From positions 2,418,001 to 2,482,000 of the forward strand of contig NZ_JAHWXN010000001.1 of the NCBI RefSeq assembly GCF_023091245.1: a stretch of DNA of 64,000 nt, given 5' to 3'. Position 1 is the stretch's first letter; each line of letters starts with the position of its first letter. The notes below the pieces were generated by a model. That model was not told the DNA's origin and searched no databases. It saw only the letters and a list, made by a program, of their open reading frames with translations. The stretch is from Microbacterium croceum (lineage in GTDB: Bacteria; Actinomycetota; Actinomycetes; Actinomycetales; Microbacteriaceae). Positions 36,528-45,200 of the stretch are shown piece by piece. A program made the position numbers and the translations under genes.

Positions 36528-38221
36528 GGTGAGACCGCTGTCTCGGTCTCCAGCGGTACGCACCAGTGGACCCGTGTTCCGCCTTCGTCTCGAACCGAGA
36601 TGGACGATGTGCCGCTGCGCGCCCTCGCGCGCGTCGCGATGTTCGCCGTCCCGCTGAGACGAGCGGGCGCCGGGGGCATTCCCACTCCGTCGTCGTCGAC
36701 GATGACCGTGACGTGGGAGTCGGTCACCGAGACGTCGACTTCGGCCGTCGTCGCGTGGGCATGACGTGCGATGTTGCTGAGCGACTCACGGACCACCGCG
36801 ACGACGTCCTCGCCGAGTGCCCGGGTGACGAGCAGATCGACGGGCCCGGAGAACGATAGTCGCGGAGCCTGGGCGAGTGACGGAGTGAACTCGGTCACCA
36901 CGTCGAGCAGGCGGTGACGGACCGATTCAGGATCGCCTGTCTGGAGCGCGAAGATCGCGGTGCGGAAGTCGGAGATGGCCGCATCGATCTCGCCGACATG
37001 AGCAGAGATGGTCTCCGCATGCGCGGGAACCGCTGCGGCGAGGACCTGCAGGGCCAGCCCGGTTCCGAAGAGCCGTTGTATGACGTTGTCGTGCAGGTCT
37101 CGCGCGATACGCGCACGGTCCTCGACCAGGTCGAGGCGCTGACGGTCAGCGCGCGCCTGCGCGAGCGCGACGGCGATCCCGGCTTGCGCGGCGAACTCCG
37201 AGAGCACCGACAGATCCTCCGGCGAGAATCGTGGATCTGCAGCGTGCCTGACCACGCAGAGCACTCCTGCGGGCGTTCCCGCGACCACAAGAGGGACGGC
37301 GATCGTCGATCCTCCGGAGACATGTCCCACGAACGATGGCGCTTGAGTGGGCTCCGCATGCGAGACGACGCTCGCCCCCTTCGTCGCCTGCGCGATCAGC
37401 GAGTCGCCGTCCGGGATGTCCGTTCCCTCGATCCGCTCGGCACCGACTCCACGGGCTGTCTGCACGCGGTATGGCCCTCCGCCGTGCGCCGGGGCCGCGA
37501 TCATCACCAGATCGGCATCGATCACGGAGGCGACCTTCTCCGCCACCACGCCGAACACGTCGCCGGCGTCCGGGGCGAGCAACGCGGCGGAGATCTCGGC
37601 AAGCGCACGGCTGAGGCGCTGAAGACGCCGGGATTCCTCATAGCGGCGGGCATTGTCGATCGCGATCCCGGCTGTCGTCGCAAGCGCGAGCACCAGTTCC
37701 TCGTCTTCAGCGGTGAACGCCCCGCCGGCACGGTTGGTGAGATACAGATTCCCGAAGATCTCGCCCCGAACCCGGATCGGAACCCCGAGGAAGGTCCGCA
37801 TGGCCGGATGATGTTCCGGAAAGCCCGCCGACCGCGGATCGGCGCCGAGATCATCCAATCGGATCGGGTGCTCGCTCTCGATCACGGCCCCCAGGATTCC
37901 GTGCCCTTCCGGGAGATGACCGATCCGTGCGGCCACCTCATCCGGCATCCCCACGTGGATGAACTGTTCCAGACCGCCGGCGCGGTCGATGACTCCGAGG
38001 GCACCGAACTCCGCGTTCACCAGCTCCAACGCTGCGTCGGCGATGTGACGGAGAACCTGTCCGAGCTCGAGGTCCTCCACCACCATCTGGCTGGCGCGCA
38101 GCAGACTTCTCAGCCGTCCCTGAGCCTTGAGCACCCGGTGAGCTCGATCCACGAGTTCTCCGATCGTGCTCTCCAGCTCGGAGCGGCGCTGGTCGGGGAA
38201 TCGAAGTTCCTCTTCGGTCAT
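36524..38221 (-). CDS. GAF-GAF sensor histidine kinase, DosS/DevS-like
   Basis: 565 aa, cytosolic. Two GAF domains (about residues 50-195 and 205-355), then a HisKA_3 domain with phosphoacceptor His377 (ARDLHDNVIQRLFGTGLALQ) and a HATPase domain (ESLSNIARHAHATTAEV, DDDGVGMP). GAF-A keeps the GFPEHHPAMRTFLGVP segment with His137-His138; in mycobacterial DosS the heme-ligand His lies in the matching HHPPMRTFLG segment. Oxygen, NO or redox sensing through heme is therefore plausible but inferred. It is cotranscribed with the DosR-like regulator. TATCCT about 31 bp upstream may be its -10 box; the DosR-like box at 38277 overlaps this promoter region. Confidence 0.92.
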   Translation of the reverse strand: MTEEELRFPDQRRSELESTIGELVDRAHRVLKAQGRLRSLLRASQMVVEDLELGQVLRHIADAALELVNAEFGALGVIDRAGGLEQFIHVGMPDEVAARIGHLPEGHGILGAVIESEHPIRLDDLGADPRSAGFPEHHPAMRTFLGVPIRVRGEIFGNLYLTNRAGGAFTAEDEELVLALATTAGIAIDNARRYEESRRLQRLSRALAEISAALLAPDAGDVFGVVAEKVASVIDADLVMIAAPAHGGGPYRVQTARGVGAERIEGTDIPDGDSLIAQATKGASVVSHAEPTQAPSFVGHVSGGSTIAVPLVVAGTPAGVLCVVRHAADPRFSPEDLSVLSEFAAQAGIAVALAQARADRQRLDLVEDRARIARDLHDNVIQRLFGTGLALQVLAAAVPAHAETISAHVGEIDAAISDFRTAIFALQTGDPESVRHRLLDVVTEFTPSLAQAPRLSFSGPVDLLVTRALGEDVVAVVRESLSNIARHAHATTAEVDVSVTDSHVTVIVDDDGVGMPPAPARLSGTANIATRARARSGTSSISVRDEGGTRVHWCVPLETETAVSP

Positions 38222-38276
38222 CGCCCACACCTTCCGCGGCAGTTGGTGCCGAGGATACTCCCGAAGGCACCCGCAT

Positions 38277-38290
38277 GGGACCTTCGACTC
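38277..38290 (+). promoter_or_regulatory. DosR-like box between the kinase gene and the tandem Usp gene
   Basis: GGGACCTTCGACTC in the orientation of the tandem Usp gene; GACGAT (38315-38320) follows after 24 bp, so spacing is 2 bp longer than in the other six. It also lies 26 bp from the -10 candidate of the divergent kinase gene and could autoregulate it. Confidence 0.65.
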
Positions 38291-38351
38291 TTCACGCCCG
38301 GGCCGCTGCGACAGGACGATGGCAATCCGCGCAAGAGAGGATGGCCCACCG

Positions 38352-39110
38352 ATGCCCGCTCGATATGTCCTGGGGCTCAAAGGAGTCGAGGCCGAAGACG
38401 CTGCCACCACCTGGGCCGATTCCCGCGGCGCAGAGGCCGGGGTGCCCGTCGTCCATGTGCACGTGACGGCGGGAGACGATGCTGCGCACGACCGGCTGAA
38501 TCCGGCGACGAGGATCGATGCCGTGCTCCCCCGGGGCCCGGTGGCCGAGGAGCTGGCACGCTTCGTGCATGATGACGACGTCCTCGTCATCAGCACGGGC
38601 AAGACGGGGTTCGTCCACAGCCGTATCTTCGGAACCACGGGGCTCCGGATCGCGGCGGCGGTACGGTGCCCGGTTGCCGTGATACCGCAGGTGGACCTGC
38701 GATTCAGGTCCGGGATCATCGCGGGTGTGAAGAATGACGACCTGCTCGAGACCGTCATCCGTGTCGCGTCAGAGGAGGCGAGCCAAACCGGCGCACCTCT
38801 CCAGATCGTGCACTCGTCGTTCTCCGGGGTCGTTCCCGCTCCTGCTGACACCCGGCCGACGGCGATGGAGCGGGCGAGGACCCTCATCGAGCGACTCGCC
38901 CCGCAGGCCACGCTGCGGATCAGGGAGTCCGCACGGCCACCGGCCGAGGCATTGCTCGATGCTTCGCGGAATGCCGCGCTGCTCGTGGTCGGTGCGGGCA
39001 GGGGGCATCGCACCGGACAGGGACTCGGCCCCGTGGTCCAGGACATCCTTCTGAACATCAATGCGCCGGTCATCGTCGTGCCGGCACGGCCGAGCGCATC
39101 GTCGTCATGA
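38352..39110 (+). CDS. Tandem universal stress protein (two UspA domains)
   Basis: 252 aa. Domain 1 (residues 1-120: YVLGLKGVEAEDAATTWADSRG to CPVAVIPQV) and domain 2 (residues 125-248: SGIIAGVKNDDLLETVIRVASEEASQTG to APVIVVPAR). The ATP-binding loop of domain 2 is degenerate (GAGRGHRTGQGLGPVVQD), and domain 1 ends in STGKTGFVHSRIFGTTG. The start at ATG 38352 follows an AGAGAGGA Shine-Dalgarno sequence; the longer frame upstream overlaps the divergent kinase gene. Tandem Usp proteins are hallmark members of the mycobacterial DosR regulon. A DosR-like box is upstream. Confidence 0.85.
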   Translation: MPARYVLGLKGVEAEDAATTWADSRGAEAGVPVVHVHVTAGDDAAHDRLNPATRIDAVLPRGPVAEELARFVHDDDVLVISTGKTGFVHSRIFGTTGLRIAAAVRCPVAVIPQVDLRFRSGIIAGVKNDDLLETVIRVASEEASQTGAPLQIVHSSFSGVVPAPADTRPTAMERARTLIERLAPQATLRIRESARPPAEALLDASRNAALLVVGAGRGHRTGQGLGPVVQDILLNINAPVIVVPARPSASSS

Positions 39111-39126
39111 CGCTCAGCCACGGCAT

Positions 39127-39140
39127 GGGACGTTCGACTC
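39127..39140 (+). promoter_or_regulatory. DosR-like box upstream of the single-domain Usp gene
   Basis: GGGACGTTCGACTC, then 22 bp, AATCCT (39163-39168), 6 bp and ATG at 39175. With surrounding bases, 18 of 19 positions (GCATGGGACSTTCGACTCT) match the site at 38274-38292. Confidence 0.75.
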
Positions 39141-39174
39141 TGCGCAGCGGCACGGGTGAGAGAATCCTGGACGC

Positions 39175-39672
39175 ATGACAGCTCACGAGGAGTCCCTTCC
39201 CATCATCGTCGGCGTCGATGGGTCGCCCGCATCCGTTGAGGCGCTGGCTTTCGCAGCCAGACTCGCGCTCGCGTTCGACACTGCGCTCACGGCGGTGACG
39301 ACATGGACGTACCCGGTCATGGCGGTCCCTTTCGATCCGGGGACCGAATGGTCACCGCAACAGGAAGCACAGAGGTGCCTCGACGATGCCGTGCTCGAAG
39401 CGTTCCAAGGATCGCCGCCGGTGAGATTCACTTCCGCGACCATGCCCGGCCGAGCGGCAGAAGTGCTGATCGAGCGCAGCGCGCACGCGTCGACGCTCGT
39501 CGTCGGCAGTCGTGGACATGGGGGTTTCGCGGGGCTGCTCCTCGGATCGGTCAGCGCGGCGTGCGCTGCCCACGCGCACTGCCCCGTCCTCGTCGTGCAT
39601 AGCCCCACACCGCCGGTGCCCGCGACAGGACCGAGCCGCGGGTCAGCGGTCGGCGTCAACCCAACGAGCTGA
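39175..39672 (+). CDS. Universal stress protein (single UspA domain)
   Basis: 165 aa. Starts with IIVGVDGSPASVEALAFAARLA and ends with the complete ATP-binding loop GSRGHGGFAGLLLGSVS followed by HAHCPVLVVH. An aromatic TTWTYPV segment and an EWSPQQEAQRCLDDAV helix are shared with the Usp at 45.2 kb, so the two are paralogues. The promoter has a DosR-like box centred about 41 bp before the ATG and an AATCCT hexamer 6 bp before it, with no Shine-Dalgarno sequence, so the mRNA may be leaderless. Confidence 0.9.
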   Translation: MTAHEESLPIIVGVDGSPASVEALAFAARLALAFDTALTAVTTWTYPVMAVPFDPGTEWSPQQEAQRCLDDAVLEAFQGSPPVRFTSATMPGRAAEVLIERSAHASTLVVGSRGHGGFAGLLLGSVSAACAAHAHCPVLVVHSPTPPVPATGPSRGSAVGVNPTS

Positions 39673-39783
39673 CAGCCCCCGTGGACCTCGGTGATCGCCC
39701 TCCCCTGCCCTGTACCGTATGTTCCACCCACAACCGTCTGACGGTCCGATCCCGGCGCCGTCGGTGAGTGAGGAGAGCAACCA

Positions 39784-40446
39784 GTGCATCGAGTGTTCCT
39801 AGTCGATGACCACGAGATCGTGCGTCGCGGGATCGCGGCGCTGCTCGAGGCGCACGCCGATCTGACGGTGGTCGGAGAGGCGGCGACATGCGGTGACGCG
39901 GTGATCGGGATCGCCGAGATGCTCCCGGACGTCGCCGTGCTGGATGTCCATCTCCCCGACGGCAGCGGCATCGATCTGTGCCGCCAGATCCGCCAGACGC
40001 ATCCGGGCGTGCGTTGCCTGATGCTGACCGCGTTCGACGATGACGATGCACTCGTCGCGGCGATGATGGGGGACGCTGCAGGCTACCTGTTGAAAGAACT
40101 GCACTCCGACGAGATCGTTCGATCCGTGCGTGCCGTGGCCGAGGGCCGATCGCTTCTGAATCCCTCGATGATTCGGCAGGTCACCCACCGGGTGCGAGAA
40201 GCCGCCGCCGAGGACCCTCGATACGGATCTTTGAACATGCGAGAGAAGCAGACGCTCGCACTGATCGCCGAGGGATTGACGAACAGTCAGATCGGCGAGC
40301 GGCTGGGACTTGCGGAGAAGACCGTGAAGAACTACGTCTCCTCTCTTCTCAGCAAGCTCGGCCTCGAACGCAGGACGCAGGCGGCAGTGCTCGAAGCGGA
40401 ACGGGCAGCCCGCCTCGGCTCTCCGGGGGCGCCGCCCGCTCGATAG
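39784..40446 (+). CDS. LuxR/NarL family response regulator, DosR/DevR-like (2), orphan
   Basis: 220 aa, close paralogue of the regulator at 35.9 kb: HRVFLVDDHEIVRRGIAALL, Asp54 in VLDVHLPDGSG, Lys104 in GYLLKEL, and HTH ending LAEKTVKNYVSSLLSKLGLERRTQ with the DosR recognition residues. No kinase gene adjoins it; the DosS-like kinase 1.5 kb away is the likely partner. The GTG start has GAGGAG upstream. It is followed after 13 bp by the MgtA-type ATPase gene. No DosR-like box was found directly before it. It could compete with, or form heterodimers with, the first regulator (inference). Confidence 0.9.
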   Translation: MHRVFLVDDHEIVRRGIAALLEAHADLTVVGEAATCGDAVIGIAEMLPDVAVLDVHLPDGSGIDLCRQIRQTHPGVRCLMLTAFDDDDALVAAMMGDAAGYLLKELHSDEIVRSVRAVAEGRSLLNPSMIRQVTHRVREAAAEDPRYGSLNMREKQTLALIAEGLTNSQIGERLGLAEKTVKNYVSSLLSKLGLERRTQAAVLEAERAARLGSPGAPPAR

Positions 40447-40459
40447 CGCGCGACGTCGT

Positions 40460-43117
40460 GTGGAGAAGCCCGTGATCCCTCGCATTCGAGCTGAACGTCC
40501 GACGCCGCCGCCGATGTCGCTGCGCACGGCGGCGACGCAGACGAGCGAGGCCGTACTCTCCGACCTGGGATCAGGACCAGGCGGCCTCTCGTCCGCAGAC
40601 GTTGATGAGCGACGGGCAGCACAAGGCCCCAACGTGCTCCGGCCGCGTCGAGCGAAGCCATGGGGTGTGCTGTGGCGTCAGCTGCGCAGTCCGATTCTGG
40701 TGCTCCTCTCCGTCACCGCCGCTGTATCGGTGTTTCTCGGAGAGGGGGCCAACGCGGTCATCATCGGTGTGATCCTCGCCGCGAGCATCGGACTCGGGTT
40801 CGTGAACGAGTTCCGCGCGGAGCTCACTGCCGATGCGCTGCACGATCAATTGCGACACACGGTTCCTGTGCGGCGCGACGGCACGCCGACCGACGTCGAC
40901 GTGGCCGATCTCGTGCCCGGCGACGTCGTCGATCTCCGGGTCGGCACCCTGATCCCGGCGGACATGCGTCTGCTCTCGATCCAGAACCTGTCGTGCGACG
41001 AGAGCATCGTGACGGGAGAATCCCTGCCGGCCGAGAAGAACACGGATCCGGTGAGCCCGGACGCAGGTATCGGTGACCTCACCTGCTGCGTACTGATGGG
41101 AACCGTGGTGCAGTCCGGCAGCGCCTCTGCCGTCGTGATCGCGACCGGCCAGAAGACGGAATTCGGACAGATCGCTGCCGGCCTCTCCGTGCCGCAACCA
41201 CAGACCGAGTTCCAGCGTGGTCTGGGCAGGTTCTCCGAGATGCTGCTGATCGTCGCGATCGTTTTGACCGCGGCGATCTTCCTCGCCAACGTGCTGCTGC
41301 AACGCCCGCTCCTCGATTCACTGCTGTTCTCCCTCGCCATTGCCGTGGGGATCACGCCCCAGCTCCTTCCCGCTGTGATCAGCACAAGTCTCGCCGCGGG
41401 GTCACGCGCCCTGGCCAGGCGTCGGGTCCTGGTCAAGCGGCTGGTGTGCATCGAAGACCTGGGCGACATGGACATCCTGCTCACCGACAAGACCGGAACC
41501 CTCACGGAGGGGGCGATCCGATTCGACGAGGTGCTCTCCGCCGACGGCGAGTCCGCGTCCGATCAGGTCCTGCTCTGGGGTCTGCTGGCCACGGAAGCCG
41601 ACTACGGTTCGCACCGAGCCGGAACCGAACGACTCAATGCGCTCGATTCCGCGCTCTGGGAGACGGCGCGTCCTCCGGGATGTCGCCCGGAGACGTTCCA
41701 GCGGATCGCTCTGCTTCCCTTCGACCACCACCGGCGGATGACCTCCGCGCTGGTGGAATCGCCGGAGGGCGTGCGCACGCTGATCACGAAGGGCTCTCCG
41801 GAAGACGTCATGCAGGCGTGCGGGCACGTCCCACCCGCTGCGCATGGCATCCTGTCCGCGCAGTACGCCGTCGGCGCGCGCGTCATCGCCGTCGCCGGCC
41901 GTGCAGCCCCCGGAGTCCGAGAGCTGACGACGGACGATGAGCACGGGCTGAACCTGATCGGCTTCCTCACGTTCATCGACCGTCCCAAGTCGGATGCACG
42001 CGCCTCGCTGACGAGGCTCGCGGACCTCGGTGTCACGGTCAAGATCGCCACCGGCGACAGCGCGGAGGTCGCCGAGAAGGTCCTCGCCGACCTCGGCTTC
42101 ACCTCGCAAGGCACTCTCACAGGCGCAGGGATCGAAGCGATGAGCGACGCCGAACTGCGCGTCGCGGCACCGGGGACCTCGATCTTCGCGAGAGTCTCCC
42201 CTGAGCAGAAAGGACGCATCGTCACGATGCTGCGCCATGAGGGACGATCAGTGGGGTTCCTCGGTGATGGCGTGAACGATGCGCTCGCCCTTCACCAGGC
42301 CGACATCGGAGTCTCGGTCGAGACTGCGGCGGACGTCGCGAAAGATGCCGCAGACGTGCTTCTCCTGGACAAGGACCTCGGCGTCCTCGCCGATGGGGTG
42401 GCAGAGGGGCGCCGCATCTTCGCGAACACCATCAAGTACGTGCTGATGGGGACATCCAGCAACTTCGGAAACATGTTCAGCGCAGCGGTCGCTTCTGTGA
42501 TGCTGCCGTTCCTGCCGATGCTTCCCGGACAGATCCTGCTCAACAACCTCCTCTATGACAGCGGACAGCTGGCGATTCCCGGCGACCGCGTCGATCCTCA
42601 GCAGCTCGAGCGACCTTCGCATTGGGACATCGGCCTCATCCGCAGATTCATGTTGGTGTTCGGGCCGATCAGCTCGGCTTTCGACTTCACGACGTTCGCG
42701 TTGATGCTCTTCGTCTTCCACGCACGCGAGGCGGAGTTCCAGGCGGGCTGGTTCATCGAGTCGATGGCAACGCAGTCGCTCATCATCCTCGCCATCCGCA
42801 CCCGCCGGGTCCCCTTCTTCCGCAGCCGTCCCTCGCTCCCCCTCACGCTCACCACGATCGGGGTCGTGATCGTCGGCGTGTGGTTGCCCTTTTCCCCGCT
42901 CGCAGGAGTGCTCGGCTTCGACCCGCTGCCGGCTCCGTTCTTCCTCGCGCTCGTGGGCATGGTCGTCAGCTACCTGCTGTGCATCGAGATCGCCAAGGCC
43001 TGGTTCTTCCGCAGGCCGGCGACGCAGCATCGCCCCGCGCCGCCGGTTCGCACCCGCGGATACCCTCATCGTGTGCACCGTCGGTCGGCGGCGTTCAGTC
43101 CGCGCGCACGGAAGTGA
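40460..43117 (+). CDS. Cation-transporting P-type ATPase (MgtA/P3B-like)
   Basis: 885 aa. The cytoplasmic core has TGES (VTGESLPAEKNTDP), phosphorylation site DKTGTLTEG, KGSPEDV nucleotide site, TGDS, and hinge GDGVNDALALHQADIG. The M4 segment VGITPQLLPAVISTSLAAGS and the overall organisation (PGQILLNNLLYDSGQLAIPGD) match Mg2+ ATPases MgtA/MgtB. A 35-residue basic tail extends beyond the last span. The GTG start has no strong signal, and an ATG 54 bases downstream is possible. It lies 13 bp after the second DosR-like regulator. Mg2+ as ion is a family-based prediction. The mycobacterial DosR regulon also contains a P-type ATPase, CtpF, of a different subtype. Confidence 0.88.
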   Translation: MEKPVIPRIRAERPTPPPMSLRTAATQTSEAVLSDLGSGPGGLSSADVDERRAAQGPNVLRPRRAKPWGVLWRQLRSPILVLLSVTAAVSVFLGEGANAVIIGVILAASIGLGFVNEFRAELTADALHDQLRHTVPVRRDGTPTDVDVADLVPGDVVDLRVGTLIPADMRLLSIQNLSCDESIVTGESLPAEKNTDPVSPDAGIGDLTCCVLMGTVVQSGSASAVVIATGQKTEFGQIAAGLSVPQPQTEFQRGLGRFSEMLLIVAIVLTAAIFLANVLLQRPLLDSLLFSLAIAVGITPQLLPAVISTSLAAGSRALARRRVLVKRLVCIEDLGDMDILLTDKTGTLTEGAIRFDEVLSADGESASDQVLLWGLLATEADYGSHRAGTERLNALDSALWETARPPGCRPETFQRIALLPFDHHRRMTSALVESPEGVRTLITKGSPEDVMQACGHVPPAAHGILSAQYAVGARVIAVAGRAAPGVRELTTDDEHGLNLIGFLTFIDRPKSDARASLTRLADLGVTVKIATGDSAEVAEKVLADLGFTSQGTLTGAGIEAMSDAELRVAAPGTSIFARVSPEQKGRIVTMLRHEGRSVGFLGDGVNDALALHQADIGVSVETAADVAKDAADVLLLDKDLGVLADGVAEGRRIFANTIKYVLMGTSSNFGNMFSAAVASVMLPFLPMLPGQILLNNLLYDSGQLAIPGDRVDPQQLERPSHWDIGLIRRFMLVFGPISSAFDFTTFALMLFVFHAREAEFQAGWFIESMATQSLIILAIRTRRVPFFRSRPSLPLTLTTIGVVIVGVWLPFSPLAGVLGFDPLPAPFFLALVGMVVSYLLCIEIAKAWFFRRPATQHRPAPPVRTRGYPHRVHRRSAAFSPRARK

Positions 43118-43179
43118 CCGCTGCCACGTCGAGGTGTGCCCGATCCGGAGCGACAGCGTCCGGCGTGTGCGCGTGCGGC

Positions 43180-43193
43180 GGGACCTTCGACCT
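43180..43193 (+). promoter_or_regulatory. DosR-like box upstream of the amino-acid permease gene
   Basis: GGGACCTTCGACCT, then 22 bp, CATGAT (43216-43221), 6 bp, ATG at 43228; identical spacing to the Usp and arcA promoters. Confidence 0.75.
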
Positions 43194-43227
43194 GAACCAC
43201 GAAGCCCTCAGCGCGCATGATGTCACC

Positions 43228-44640
43228 ATGTCCGCATCCATGAAACCCCAGGGAAGCACTCTCGGTCTGCCCGCAGCATCCGCGCTCGTCGTCGGATCCG
43301 TGATCGGCACCGGCGTGTTCGGGTTGCCGTCCGCGCTCGCCGCCTTCGGGCCGATCAGCCTGGTCGCGTTCCTGCTCGTCACCATCGGAGCCGTGGCGCT
43401 CGCGATCGTGTTCGGTGCGCTCGCCGCGCGCGTGCCGGGCTCGGGAGGCCCCTATCTCTATGCGCGGGACGCCTTCGGAGAGTTCCCCGGATTTCTCAAT
43501 GCGTGGTCATACTGGCTCACGGCCTGGGCTGGTAACGCGGCGATCGTGGTCGCGCTCACCGGCTACGTCGAGGTGTTCATCAACACCGACCACAACGTGG
43601 TCGGCTCCATGATCATCGCCATCGTGTGTCTCTGGATCCCCGTCCTGATCAATGTGCTCGGTCTGCGCAGCATGGGTGGCGCCCAGGTGGTCTTCACGAT
43701 CCTGAAGATCGTCCCGCTCGCTGCCATCGCGATCATCGGCCTGTTCTTCCTCGACCCCGCGAACTTCGGCCCCTTCAATTCTTCGGGAACCGACGGATGG
43801 ACCGCTCTCGCCGGCGCTGGTGCCGTGGCCCTGTTCGCCTATCTGGGAATCGAGACAGCCTCCGTTGCGGCCGGGCGGGTTCGCAACGCGGAACGAAACG
43901 TCTCCCGCGCCACCGTCTACGGAACCATCGCGTGCGGGGCGGTGTACATCCTCGGCACTCTCGCGGTCTTCGGCACCGTGAGCAACACGGACCTGCGATC
44001 GTCCACCGCACCGTTCAGTGATGCAGCGAACGCGATCTTCTCCGGAACATGGGCTGGACAGGCCGTCGCCGTCGTCGCCGTGATCTCGGGGCTGGGCTGC
44101 CTCGTCGGGTGGACCTTCATCGTCGGTGAGATGCCGCAGGCGGCCGCCAAGGACGGCATGTTCCCGCGTGCATTCGCACGCGAGTCGCGAGGCATGCCGA
44201 TCATCGGGATGCTCGCATCGACGATCCTCGCCACCCTGCTGACGGTACTCGCCTATACGAGCTTCGAGCAGGTCTTCACGATGGTCGTGCTGCTCACCGT
44301 GTTCACCTCAGTCATCCCATTCCTGTTCTCCGCGGCGGCACAGATCTACTGGCTCGTCAGCCGGAGTGGCCCCACCTCATGGCCGCATTTCGCTCGCGAC
44401 ATCTTCGTGGCCGTACTCGCTTTGGTGTTCAGCTTCTGGGCTCTCGTCGGCACCGGAGCGGAAGCCGCGTTCTACGGTGCGATCGCATTCCTGCTCGGTG
44501 TCCCGCTGTACGTCTGGATGAAGGCGTCGAACCGGCGTCATGGCCTCCCGGCGCCCACGCCCTGGGATGTCGCGCCCGCAGCGGGCACGGGCGCCTCGAT
44601 CACCGCATCCGAACCCGCCCCCCACGGAACCGTGGCTTAG
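43228..44640 (+). CDS. APC-superfamily amino-acid permease (APA-like; candidate arginine/ornithine exchanger)
   Basis: 470 aa with about twelve membrane spans. The first span has the substrate-binding GSVIGTGVFGLPSAL motif of APC carriers; further landmarks are PGSGGPYLYARDAFGEF and YLGIETASVAAGRVRNAERN. This resembles basic amino-acid/polyamine antiporters. The gene is under a DosR-like box with the same geometry as arcA, and the arc operon contains no arcD, so I infer that this protein may exchange arginine for ornithine. The ATG at 43228 is selected by the operator and -10 spacing; upstream frame extension overlaps mgtA. Cotranscribed with the PPOX gene (23 bp). Confidence 0.83.
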   Translation: MSASMKPQGSTLGLPAASALVVGSVIGTGVFGLPSALAAFGPISLVAFLLVTIGAVALAIVFGALAARVPGSGGPYLYARDAFGEFPGFLNAWSYWLTAWAGNAAIVVALTGYVEVFINTDHNVVGSMIIAIVCLWIPVLINVLGLRSMGGAQVVFTILKIVPLAAIAIIGLFFLDPANFGPFNSSGTDGWTALAGAGAVALFAYLGIETASVAAGRVRNAERNVSRATVYGTIACGAVYILGTLAVFGTVSNTDLRSSTAPFSDAANAIFSGTWAGQAVAVVAVISGLGCLVGWTFIVGEMPQAAAKDGMFPRAFARESRGMPIIGMLASTILATLLTVLAYTSFEQVFTMVVLLTVFTSVIPFLFSAAAQIYWLVSRSGPTSWPHFARDIFVAVLALVFSFWALVGTGAEAAFYGAIAFLLGVPLYVWMKASNRRHGLPAPTPWDVAPAAGTGASITASEPAPHGTVA

Positions 44641-44663
44641 CCCACTATCGGGAGGAATCCGCC

Positions 44664-45101
44664 ATGCACGACAGCGAACGCTCACCGACGCGGCTGCTGA
44701 CACCGAGCGAATGCTGGGAACGTCTGGCCCACGCGCCCTACGGTCGCATCGCCGCCGCCGCCGCAGGGCAGGTCGACATCTTCCCCGTCAATCACAAAGT
44801 CGACGATGGCATCATCGTGTTCCGAACCGCAGCCGGCACGAAACTCCTGGAGCTGACGATCCGCAACGGCATCGCGTTCGAAGTCGATGGCCTCGATGGG
44901 GACGAGGCCTTCAGCGTGGTCGTGAAGGGAACGGCGGAAGAGTTCGACCGAGACGCCGACGTGCGCGAGGCCGAGGGGCTCGGAGTCCAGCCGTGGGCAC
45001 CGGAGGAGAAGGATCGCTGGGTGCGAATCGTGCCCGAATCCATCCAGGGTCGATCCTTCACGCTCGCCAGCTCGACAGGCACACCAGACATCTCCGCGTG
45101 A
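44664..45101 (+). CDS. Pyridoxamine 5'-phosphate oxidase-fold (PPOX) family protein
   Basis: 145 aa. LTPSECWERLAHAPYGRIAAAAAG and VDIFPVNHKVDDGIIVFRTAAGTKL are typical of the split-barrel flavin-binding group (PPOX class, F420/FMN or heme-related), and the remainder (GIAFEVDGLDGDEAFSVVVKG) completes the barrel. These small proteins recur in mycobacterial DosR regulons. GGGAGGA precedes the ATG and the gene lies 23 bp after the permease stop, so it should share the permease promoter. The cofactor and substrate are unknown. Confidence 0.85.
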   Translation: MHDSERSPTRLLTPSECWERLAHAPYGRIAAAAAGQVDIFPVNHKVDDGIIVFRTAAGTKLLELTIRNGIAFEVDGLDGDEAFSVVVKGTAEEFDRDADVREAEGLGVQPWAPEEKDRWVRIVPESIQGRSFTLASSTGTPDISA

Positions 45102-45152
45102 ACTGCGTCCCCGGCGGGGGTGCCGATGGGATGATCCCGTCCTCCGGACCGT

Positions 45153-45166
45153 ATGACCTTCGTCCC
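45153..45166 (+). promoter_or_regulatory. DosR-like box upstream of the third Usp gene
   Basis: ATGACCTTCGTCCC: the right arm is perfect and the first two bases of the left arm differ. 22 bp later GATGGT (45189-45194), then 6 bp and ATG at 45201. Confidence 0.65.
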
Positions 45167-45200
45167 GAGGCTCAGGCGAGGAATCCGGGATGGTGGCGCT

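Noticed and set aside
38166..38351. N-terminal extension of the tandem Usp gene
   Set aside because: It would cover the divergent kinase start and the DosR-like box, and the Usp domain begins at the ATG at 38352.
39673..39783. DosR-like box before the second regulator
   Set aside because: The GACGGTCCGATCCC stretch lacks the TTCG centre and does not align with the consensus; a normal GAGGAG Shine-Dalgarno sequence precedes the gene.
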